From positions 992,001 to 1,056,000 of the forward strand of contig NZ_CP060780.1 of assembly GCF_014489495.1 (NCBI RefSeq): a stretch of DNA of 64,000 nucleotides. The letters run 5' to 3'. Below, one piece after another: positions 56,778 to 64,000 of this stretch (positions are counted from its first letter, which is position 1; each line of letters begins with the position of its first letter). A model generated the notes under the pieces. It did not search any database. It saw only the letters and a list, made by a program, of their open reading frames with translations, and was not told the DNA's origin. The translations under genes were made by a program, and so were the position numbers. This DNA comes from Sphingomonas daechungensis (GTDB lineage Bacteria > Pseudomonadota > Alphaproteobacteria > Sphingomonadales > Sphingomonadaceae).

Positions 56778-57979
56778 CTGTCCCCCGAACATCCGACGCT
56801 CGGGTCCCGGTAACCCGATCCAGTAGCCGAGTTCCGAGAGATTTTCGATCCGCCAGACGCAGAGATCCGCGGCTTTCCCCGCGGCAATACTCCCGACCTC
56901 ATGAGCCAGGCCGAGCGCACGAGCCGCGTTGATCGTCATACCCGCCACGGCCTCCTCCGGCGTCAGGCCGAACAAGGTGCAAGCCATATTCATCGTCAGC
57001 GTGGGCGACAGCATCGGGGAAGTTCCCGGGTTGCAATCGGTCGCGATTGCAATCGGCACCTTGTGCTTGCGCAGAACCGCCACCGGCGGCTTCCTCGTTT
57101 CCTGAAGCGCATAGAAGGCGCCGGGCAAGAGCACGGCCACCGTTCCAGCCTTGGCCATCGCCTTGGCGCCCGCATCGTCGAGATGCTCGAGGTGATCGGC
57201 GGACAGTGCCTTGTAGCTGGCGGCGAGCGCGGCGCCGTTCTGGTTCGACAATTGTTCGGCGTGAAGCCGCACCGGCAAGCCGTTGGCGCGCGCCGCATTG
57301 AATATGCGTTCGACCTCCTGCGGAGTGAAAGCGATGCTTTCGCAGAAGGCATCGACGCTCGTTGCCAGCCTTTCGCGGGCCGCGCGCGGATCAGCTTGTC
57401 CGCGATCATTGCGACATAGTCGTCACGTCGATCCCTGTACTCGGGCGGAAGGGCATGGAGCGCCAGCAACGTCGGGACGATGCGCACCGCCTCGCTGGCG
57501 GCTAAGGCCGCGGTGCAGCGAAGCAGGCGGATTTCGCCTTCAACGTCGAGCGCATAACCCGACTTGATTTCCACCGTCGTGACGCCGCCCTTGATCAGCG
57601 CGTCGAGGCGATACGCCGCAGACGCCAGAAGCTGATCGGTGGAGGCGGCATGCGTCGCCTTGACCGTCGAGGCGATTCCGCCTCCGGCCTTGGCGATTTC
57701 CTCGTAGGTCGCTCCGGCGCGGCGCATGGCATGCTCGTCCGCACGGGTGCCGCCGAAGATCAGGTGCGTGTGGCAATCAACAAGGCCCGGGGTGACCCAG
57801 GCGCCGCCGAGCGCGACGACCTCCTTCGCCCTGAAACCGGCCAGCTCGGTGCGCTTGCCGACACGGAGGATCCGGCCGTCCTGAATCGCGATGGCGCCAT
57901 TTTCGATCAGACCCAGCGGGTTGCCCGGCAAGGGCTCCATGGTGGCGATACGGCAGTCGACAAGGAGGCTGTCCCACAT
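56770..57979 (-). CDS. hutI: Imidazolonepropionase (frame breaks near 56786 and 57395)
   Basis: Hydrolyses imidazolonepropionate to formiminoglutamate. ATG 57979, [20 protein letters not shown]. Metal ligands in [13 protein letters not shown] (HxH), further sites in [18 protein letters not shown] and [18 protein letters not shown]. The break near 57395 separates MIADKLIRA from [20 protein letters not shown] second in a G-run near 56786 removes the natural stop; restored, it ends RRMFGGTDA with TAG at 56772-56770. Confidence 0.9.
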
Positions 57980-58019
57980 GGCCGTCGCCTTAGGCGACTG
58001 CTCTTGCTACGGCAAAGGA

Positions 58020-58901
58020 ATGCGTGGCTGGCCCAACCTTTCCGAGCTTCTCGTGGCACGGGATTCGAACGCGCCCGTTGGCCTCGTGGGGGCGCCACTC
58101 GCAGCCGGATCGGTCACGCCGGGTTCCTGCGATCTTGCGCCAGCTTTACTGCGTGAGACACTTCGGAGAATCGGCCGGTACGACATCGAGACCAAGCGCG
58201 AAATCTCGACCCGCATCGTCGATCGCGGCGATGTGGAGATCGCCGGAATGACCATCGAGCAGGCGACGGGACCGATCCGCGAGGCCGTGCAGTTCAGCGC
58301 GGCGCTTCACGAGTTGACCTTAGTCGTCGGCGGCAACAATGCGGTGACCCGTCCTGCCGTTCTCGGGCTTGGAATGCCGCTGGAAAGAGTCGGCCTCATC
58401 ACGCTCGACGCCCATTTCGACATGCGCGACACGCACGAGGGATTGAGCAACGGCAACCCGGTTCGCGCTTTGATCAACGATGGGCTTCCCGGCGCGAATA
58501 TCGCGCAAATCGGACTCGCGGCGTTCGCGAACAGTCGCCGGATGCATGAGGACGCAGTCGCCGCAGGCAATCTCGTCATCACGATTGGCGAAGTCGGCCT
58601 CAACGGCGTCCCACGCGCGATCGAGCGGGCGCTAAGCCATGTCGAGCATTGCGAAGCGATCGTCGTCGACTGCGACATCGACGTCATCGACCGCTCGCAA
58701 CTGCCGGGTGCACCGGGTGCGCGACCCGGTGGGATGGCCGTTGCCGATTTCTTCAACGCAGTGCGTTACCTGGCGTCGCAGCGGAAAGTGCGCGTCATCG
58801 ACCTCACCGAGTGGGATCCGCCACTCGATACCACCGACCTCAGCGCGCTGACCGCAGCGCGCTGGGTCGCGGAATGCCTTTCCGGCTACGAGCTGCGCTG
58901 A
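58020..58901 (+). CDS. hutG: Formimidoylglutamase (ureohydrolase family)
   Basis: Splits formiminoglutamate to Glu and formamide. 293 aa from ATG 58020; an upstream in-frame ATG at 57978 would overlap the hutI start codon. Mn ligands in [16 protein letters not shown] and [37 protein letters not shown] and [18 protein letters not shown] fit HutG-type arginase-fold enzymes. Divergent from hutI. The end overlaps convergent alkB by 16 bases. Confidence 0.9.
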   Translation: MRGWPNLSELLVARDSNAPVGLVGAPLAAGSVTPGSCDLAPALLRETLRRIGRYDIETKREISTRIVDRGDVEIAGMTIEQATGPIREAVQFSAALHELTLVVGGNNAVTRPAVLGLGMPLERVGLITLDAHFDMRDTHEGLSNGNPVRALINDGLPGANIAQIGLAAFANSRRMHEDAVAAGNLVITIGEVGLNGVPRAIERALSHVEHCEAIVVDCDIDVIDRSQLPGAPGARPGGMAVADFFNAVRYLASQRKVRVIDLTEWDPPLDTTDLSALTAARWVAECLSGYELR

Positions 58902-59476
58902 GCGTCCGCGGCCTTCCCGCGGCCGATATCGGACATGGTTCGGAACGTGATGGAGAAGCGCAGCTGGTCGCCGGGGACGATCCGATGCTCCCACTCGTGG
59001 CGCGCTTCACCGGAAAGTCGATAAGCCGAACGAGGCTCGACCGGCAGGTTGATACGGAGGAAGCCATCCTCCGTCCTTCGCCGGAAGCGGAGGATCGCCG
59101 GTGATCCCAGCGAGACGCCGACGACCCGGTCGAACACGCTTCGATCCTTGTGCCACCCGATGCCGGCGCCAGGATCGTATCGCGCGATCAGGGCGTGGGC
59201 GATGTCCGCACCCGCCCACGCTGCGGCTCCCTGACAAAGCGGCTCCAACCACCCGGGGATGGGTTCCGCCGGCGCAAAGCTGGCGTCGTCGAAATCGTAG
59301 CGCCAGCCGAAGCTCTGTGTCTTCCGATTGCCGGTCCAGCCGTGGAAGCGGAATGGCGCGAGGTCCATTCGCTCAACCTCCGCCAACAGCGCGGCTTCCT
59401 CGTCCCGGGTGACGAAATCCGGCCGATAGTCCAGACCGTCGATCAGTGGAGCGGCGAACAGGTCCGCCTGGGTCAC
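58886..59476 (-). CDS. AlkB-like 2-oxoglutarate/Fe(II) dioxygenase
   Basis: Alkylation-damage repair-type dioxygenase, 196 aa from GTG 59476. Iron site WHKDRSVFDRVVGVSLG (HxD) and the His in WEHRIVPGDQLRFSITFR, which also gives the 2-oxoglutarate Arg and substrate-side Arg. FGWRYDFDDASFAPAEPIP is typical of the compact AlkB group. The GTG overlaps the DNA ligase TGA (GTGA), making a two-gene repair unit. Confidence 0.87.
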   Translation of the reverse strand: MTQADLFAAPLIDGLDYRPDFVTRDEEAALLAEVERMDLAPFRFHGWTGNRKTQSFGWRYDFDDASFAPAEPIPGWLEPLCQGAAAWAGADIAHALIARYDPGAGIGWHKDRSVFDRVVGVSLGSPAILRFRRRTEDGFLRINLPVEPRSAYRLSGEARHEWEHRIVPGDQLRFSITFRTMSDIGRGKAADAQRSS

Positions 59477-60498
59477 GACCCGAATAGCTCCGCGATTTCG
59501 GACGGCCGCAGCTCGGGCGCGAGCTGCTCGAACGTGCACTGCTTGGGAGCCTTGTCCGGCCGCCAGCGCAGCAGCGCGGTGCCGTGGCGGAAACGCCGTC
59601 CCGTGACCTGATCGTAGCGGACTTCGACGACCAGCTTCGGCTTCAGCGGCTCCCACTGCCCGCTGCGCTCGGTACTCCATCGGCTTGGGCCACCGGGCGC
59701 GTTGCCCGTGAATCCAGGCGGCTTGATCAGTGCTTCCAGCGTCCTGGTCAGCTCGGGGCGCTCCTTGGCGGGAATTGCAGACGTGAAGCCCACATGATGA
59801 AGCAAGCGCTCGTCGTCATAGAGGCCGAGCAGCAAGGAGCCGACCTCGTGCTTCTTTTCGGCGTATCGGAAACCACCGACGACGCAGTCCGCGGTCCGTA
59901 GCTGCTTCACCTTGATCATCGCACGCTCGCCGAAGCGGTAGGGTTGGTCGAGGCGCTTCGCGACGACACCGTCCAACGCCCCTCCGCTCCGCTTCAGCCA
60001 GCCCGCCGCGACGTCCCGATCGGTCGTCGCCGGGGACAACAGCAAACCGTCAACCGCGTTCACCCTGAAGAAACGTTCGAGCGCCTGCCGCCGTCCGGAG
60101 AGAGGGTTGTCGTCAACGGACCTCCCTCCCGCTTCGAGGATGTCGAACAGCATCAACAATGCCGGCGTCTCCTGCGCAAGCTTGCGGACCCGGCTTTCGG
60201 CGGGATGCAACCGCATCTGCAGGGCCTCGAAGTCGAGGCGGTCCTGGAGCGGAATGATCAGCTCACCGTCGAGTGTGAACCGGTCGGCCGCGACCTTCCC
60301 GAGCGTTTCTAGCACTTCGGGAAAATAGCGGCCGAGTGGCTTGCCGGACCGGGAGATCATTTCCACAGTCCCGCCGTCTCGGCGCGCGATGCACCGGAAG
60401 CCGTCCCATTTCGGCTCGTACTGCCAGCCTTCGCCTTCGGGCAATTCCGCGGCGAGCAGGGCTTCCATGGGTGCCGGGACTGACGAGGCTTTTGCCAT
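59473..60498 (-). CDS. ATP-dependent DNA ligase (LigC/LigD ligase-domain type)
   Basis: 341 aa from ATG 60498. Nucleotidyltransferase motif I YEPKWDGFRCIARR with the adenylated Lys; motif III-like LMLFDILEAGGRS, motif IV DGVVAKRLDQPYRFGE and motif V MIKVKQLRTADCVVGGF. The OB-fold tail has WEPLKPKLVVEVRYDQVTGR. No polymerase or nuclease domain, so it is a stand-alone ligase like LigC rather than full LigD. Coupled to alkB. Confidence 0.88.
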   Translation of the reverse strand: MAKASSVPAPMEALLAAELPEGEGWQYEPKWDGFRCIARRDGGTVEMISRSGKPLGRYFPEVLETLGKVAADRFTLDGELIIPLQDRLDFEALQMRLHPAESRVRKLAQETPALLMLFDILEAGGRSVDDNPLSGRRQALERFFRVNAVDGLLLSPATTDRDVAAGWLKRSGGALDGVVAKRLDQPYRFGERAMIKVKQLRTADCVVGGFRYAEKKHEVGSLLLGLYDDERLLHHVGFTSAIPAKERPELTRTLEALIKPPGFTGNAPGGPSRWSTERSGQWEPLKPKLVVEVRYDQVTGRRFRHGTALLRWRPDKAPKQCTFEQLAPELRPSEIAELFGS

Positions 60499-60586
60499 TC
60501 GTAGATAATCGCCACGCCTTCGCAGTCGTTCCCATTGCGCTTGCACGTCGTGAGGTTACGTTGCCGTTCCGAACTGGGGAGGCAGC

Positions 60587-61757
60587 ATGGCATTCGACCC
60601 GAACGTGGCGACGGCGCGATATATCGACAGCCTCGGACCCACAGCGCTTCAGAAGGCGCACGACTACACCGTCGGCAAGGAATGGATGCTGCTCTGGGCG
60701 CTCGTCGTGTCGGCGGTGGTGACCTGGCTGATCGTTCGATGGGGGATCCTCGACGCAATCGACCGCCGACTTCCGGAGCGAAGACAGAACCTACGGGCGT
60801 TCGTGCTCAGCTTCATCTTCCTGATCGTCTCGGGCGTGCTCAGCCTGCCGTGGACGATCTACGACGATTGGTGGCGCGAGACCGGCTATGGGCGGACCAG
60901 CCAGCCGTTCGCCGACTGGCTCGGGCAGAATGCGCTTTCGGCCGCAATTACGTCGCTCGTCCTCGCTGCCTTCATGATCGGCGTTTACTGGCTGATCCGG
61001 CGCGCGGGAAAGCGTTGGTGGATCTGGTCGGGCGCGCTGACCGCGGCGGTCATGGCCTTCGTCATGCTGCTCTCGCCCGTACTGATCGAGCCCTTGTTCA
61101 ATAAATATGAGCCGGTCCCGCCCGGCCAAGTTCGCGACACGGTCGTGGAGATGGCCAAGCGTGCCGAAATCCCCCGGACAAGGTCTTCATGTTCGACGGA
61201 TCGCGCCAGTCGAACAACTTCACCGCCAATGCCGGCGGAGTCGGGAGCACGGCACGGGTCGCGATCTCCGACGTCGCGCTCAAGAGTGCCTCGATCGATG
61301 AGGTGAAGGCCGTGACCGGTCACGAGATCGGACATTACGTCCTCAAGCATACCTGGTCGGGGATTCTGTTCTTCGCGGTCCTGGCGATGGTGCTCTTCTG
61401 GCTCGCAGAAAAGCTCTACCCGCGCTTTGCCCGGGCGTTTGGGTCGGACGCCAAAATCGATGACCCTCGCGGGGTGCCGGTGCTGTTCTTCCTCATCTCG
61501 GTTTTTGCCGTCGCCGCGTCGCCCTTCATCAACACGTTCGGCCGGACGCTGGAAACGCAGGCCGACATGTATTCGCTGGAGACGGAGAACCGCCCGGACG
61601 CCCTCGCCAGCGCGCTCGTGAAAACGGCCGAGTATCGCTATCCCGACCCAATGCGGTCGAGGAGTTCGTGTTCTACGATCACCCTTCCGTCGAACGGCGG
61701 GTCCGGGTGGCAATGGAATGGAAGGCCGCGCATCCGGACCCGGCCGCTGCGAAGTGA
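60587..61757 (+). CDS. M48 family zinc endopeptidase, CAAX-protease-like (two frame breaks)
   Basis: Membrane metallopeptidase of the Ste24 type, about 390 aa. Several N-terminal helices (WMLLWALVVSAVVTWLIVRW; AFVLSFIFLIVSGVLSLPW). Zinc motif AVTGHEIGHYVLKHTWS (HExxH) with the distal Glu in TLETQADMYSLE. Breaks near 61177 (before DKVFMFDGSRQSNNFTANAG) and near 61655 (before AVEEFVFYDHPSVERRVRVA). It ends HPDPAAAK with TGA at 61755-61757. Confidence 0.87.
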
Positions 61758-61775
61758 CCAAGCGGCTGAGGTGAC

Positions 61776-62542
61776 CTAGAGGCCCTGGCCTCCGGAGACC
61801 TCGATCCTTTGGCCGGTCACCCAGCCGGTTTCTCCAACGAGCAAAGCGGTAATCGCACCGCCGACATCGTCGGGCAGGCCGACGCGGCCCATCGCCGTGT
61901 TGGCCGCGACCTGCTTGTTGATCTCTGGATTGTCGCGGACGCGCCCGCCTCCAAAGTCGGTCTCGATCGCGCCGGGCGCGATCGCATTTACCGCGATGCG
62001 GCGCGGACCGAGCTCCTTGGCAAGATAGCGCGTCAGCACTTCGACGGCGCCCTTGAGCGAGCCGTAGATCGAAGCGCCGGGATAGGCGAAGCGGGCGAGG
62101 CCGGAGGACAAGTTCACGATCTTGCCGCCATCGACAATCGACGGCAGCAGCTTCTGCGTCAGGAAGAACACGCCCTTGAAGTGGATGTTGGTGAGCCGAT
62201 CGAAGTCCGCTTCCGTTGCTTCGGCGAAGGGGACGTGAAGGCCGATGCCGGCGTTGTTGACGAGATAGTCGATCGTCTCGCGGTCCCAGTTCTCCTTGAG
62301 CACTTCACGGAGTTGAGAGGCGAATGCGTCGAAGGTGACGGCGTCGCCGGTGTCGAGCTGCAGGGCGACCGCCTTCCGGCCGAGGTCCACGATTTCCGCA
62401 ACGGCTGCGTCGGCTTCGGCATTGTTCGAATGGTAGGTGAGCACGACATTGACGCCGGCGCGGGCGAGGTGGACGGCGGTGTTGCGGCCAAGGCCGCGGC
62501 TGCCGCCGGTGATGAGTGCGATCTTCGGGATTGGTCGGGCAT
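61776..62542 (-). CDS. Short-chain dehydrogenase/reductase (frame break near 62534)
   Basis: NAD(P)-dependent oxidoreductase, about 254 aa after repair. ATG 62542 gives MPDQ, and after one base near 62534 PKIALITGGSRGLGRNTAVH, the TGxxxGxG cofactor site. NNAGIGL (NNAG), catalytic Ser in IVNLSSGLARF, and YGSLK (YxxxK) are present. It ends ITALLVGETGWVTGQRIEVS and GGQGL, FabG-like. Substrate unknown. Confidence 0.88.
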
Positions 62543-62609
62543 GGCGATCCTTCCAGGAGGGAAGTCGTCACGTAAGAAACGCCAGCCCAAACTTCACGTG
62601 CCGCGGGCA

Positions 62610-62635
62610 CAAAAAAAAGCCGCCCGAAGGCGGCT
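62610..62635 (-). terminator. Intrinsic terminator on the minus strand, formerly of tRNA-fMet
   Basis: On the minus strand AGCCGCC-TTCG-GGCGGCT is followed by TTTTTTTT. It stands just 3' of the tRNA-fMet fragment and on its chromosomal side, as expected for the original tRNA terminator. Confidence 0.85.
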
Positions 62636-62642
62636 GATGTGT

Positions 62643-62692
62643 TGGTTGCGGGGGTAGGATTTGAACCTACGACCTTCAGGTTATGAGCCTGA
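62643..62692 (-). tRNA. 3' fragment of initiator tRNA-fMet (attachment-site remnant)
   Basis: On the minus strand the sequence runs from TCAGGCTCATAACCTGA (anticodon stem-loop with CAT) through GGTCGTAGGTTCAAATCC and TACCCCCGCAACCA. This equals the 3' two-thirds of alphaproteobacterial initiator tRNA as I know it. The D-arm and 5' acceptor strand are absent; the adjoining sequence toward the integrase is unrelated. It is therefore not a functional tRNA but the left junction of an element inserted in tRNA-fMet. Confidence 0.82.
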
Positions 62693-62767
62693 TCCGAGCG
62701 GTTTTCACAACTATTTGAATCAGGCTCCAAAACTCGGCTAACGTGCTGATTATACGGAGATTTCCTG

Positions 62768-64000
62768 ATGCCAAGAGATGCCAACTTCGGACATTCAGTG
62801 TCAACAATATGCCAGCTGAGTACGGACACAGCGCGGACACAGAGAAGTCAGCGCAAATTGGATGATCGATTCGTTCGTGAATGCGAGCCGCCAGTTCAAG
62901 GCAATCGGATTTCCTATGACAGTCGCCTGTCGGGCTTCGGGCTACGGGCTACGGGTCACAGCTGGTGGCGCTCGCTCGTTTGTCTTCAACTATCGGATAA
63001 AGGGCCGGGAGCGCCGCATCACGATAGGCCAATATCCAGCCTGGTCCGCTCTCGCGGCTCGGAAGCAGGCCGAGCATCTACGCCGCCAGGTCGATATCGG
63101 CCTCGACCCGTTGGACGGCCGTATCGCGGAGAGGGAAGCGCCCACAGTTCGGGCGTTATATGTCCGATACGAAGAAGAGCACCTGCCGACTAAGGCGCCT
63201 CGGTCAGCGGCAGATGATCGCGGGATGTGGAAGAACGATATTCTTCCCGCGCTCGGTGCAAAGAAGGTTGCTGATCTGCGCCCGCAGGACTGCGACGCGT
63301 TACATCGCACTATCAGCCACACGCGGCCGATCCGCGCAAATCGAGTAAATGAGGTCCTCAGGAAAGCTCTGAACCTGTCGATCAGGTGGGGCTGGATCGA
63401 GCGCAATCCCGCGACCGGCGTGCGCAGAAACCCGGAGCCGAAGAGACACCGTTATCTTGACCGGGAAGAGGTTGGGCGGCTGATCGACGCACTCAACAAG
63501 CACTCTGAACGAACATCGTCCGACGCGATCCTATTCATGCTCCTGACCGGCTGCCGAAAGAGCGAAGCACTGAATGCCACCTGGTCCCAGTTCGACCTTG
63601 GCAATCAAGTCTGGACCAAACCAAGCGCTGAAACCAAACAGCGCCGCGAGCACCGTGTTCCCTATTCTTCTGCTGCGGCGTCGATCCTCAAGCGCAGGTC
63701 TGGGTCTGCTGGCCAGCAAGTGTTTGCCGGCAGCACCGGTGGGGCGTTACAGGACGTTCGCCGAACGTGGGCTGCCGTATCTAAGTCTGCTGGTCTTCAA
63801 AGTGTTCGGCTCCACGACTTGCGTCACACCTTCGCCAGTTTGGTCGCATCATCCGGACAATCGCTAATGGTTGTCGGCGAGCTCCTTGGGCATTCGACTC
63901 CGCAAACTACGAAGCGATATGCGCACCTCTACGACGATGCTCTCCGAAGCGCGTCGGAGGGCGTCTCGCGGTCACTACGGACGCAGAGGAAGCGCCGCAG
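62768..64000 (+). CDS. Tyrosine integrase, 3' end outside window (frame break near 62950)
   Basis: Phage/ICE-type integrase next to the tRNA-fMet fragment. The N-terminal arm-binding domain has RISYDSRLSGFGLR and, after one missing base near 62950, RSFVFNYRIKGRERRITIG. The catalytic domain has Arg in FMLLTGCRKSEALNATW, HDLRHTFASLVASSG (HxxR), and LLGHSTPQTTKRYAHLYDD with the second His and the Tyr. The frame then stays open to the window end. It probably belongs to an element extending rightward. Confidence 0.88.

Noticed and set aside
56169..57278. Apparent fusion of an imidazolonepropionase C terminus to a six-helix membrane protein
   Set aside because: Restoring one G near 56786 gives a natural hutI stop overlapping a good ATG for the membrane gene, so the fusion is most likely a sequencing artefact.
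62643..62692. Functional tRNA-Met gene
   Set aside because: The D-arm and 5' acceptor strand are missing; only the 3' part from the anticodon stem onward is present.

Overview
The window looks like a Sphingomonadaceae-type alphaproteobacterial chromosome segment. This is inferred from the high GC content, the aa3 oxidase assembly order ctaB-ctaG-ctaE-DUF983-SURF1, an alphaproteobacterial LexA box (GAAC-N7-GAAC) before imuA-imuB-dnaE2, the sequence of an initiator tRNA 3' half, and a dispersed intergenic repeat of a kind I recall from sphingomonad genomes. I could not check the taxonomy against any database.

Layout. 1-7.7 kb: end of rpsU, an FKBP, a minus-strand housekeeping cluster (AI-2E-family protein, lepB, acpS, small membrane protein, pdxJ, pyrE), then ctaC-ctaD with a clear terminator. 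7.7-17.1 kb: an L,D-transpeptidase, a cyclophilin, the rest of the cytochrome oxidase assembly operon (ctaB, small membrane protein, ctaG, ctaE, DUF983, SURF1), an M16 peptidase, a methyltransferase and minus-strand ccmAB plus a metallopeptidase. 17.2-26.08 kb: an integrative element in tRNA-Ser(GGA). It is bounded by a 14-bp direct repeat and carries a P4-type integrase, an operon of excisionase, Cys-motif and PC4-like proteins, a protein with HUH and YxxK motifs, a 217-bp palindromic region, and an array of small genes, mostly secreted or membrane proteins. The array is punctuated almost gene by gene by a palindromic repeat and includes a second, catalytic-domain-only tyrosine recombinase. 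26.1-32.3 kb: a 5-oxoprolinase/hydantoinase-type gene with DUF969, DUF979 and DUF2891 genes. 32.3-39.1 kb: aromatic catabolism (PaaD-like, pcaF-like thiolase, hppD, phhB, phhA) with an acyltransferase and a metallo-beta-lactamase-fold protein. phhA is preceded by a short reading frame with three consecutive Tyr codons and an intrinsic terminator, a possible attenuator. 39.2-44.6 kb: VIT-like protein, flavin reductase, DUF808, serS and two alpha/beta hydrolases. 44.7-50.1 kb: SOS mutagenesis cassette. 50.2-53 kb: HWE kinase with a response regulator and two DUF2147 proteins. 53-58.9 kb: histidine utilisation (hutH, hutU, Pr6Pr-like gene, hutI / divergent hutG). 58.9-62.6 kb: AlkB-like, ATP-dependent DNA ligase, M48 peptidase, SDR. 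62.64 kb-end: a 3' fragment of initiator tRNA-fMet next to a third tyrosine recombinase, the left edge of another integrative element.

Quality warning. About 30 genes, including serS and pyrE, are interrupted by single-base frame breaks, nearly all repairable by restoring one base, often in a G/C run. I read these as sequence errors. Such genes are annotated as one spanning CDS with the approximate break positions, not as pseudogenes.
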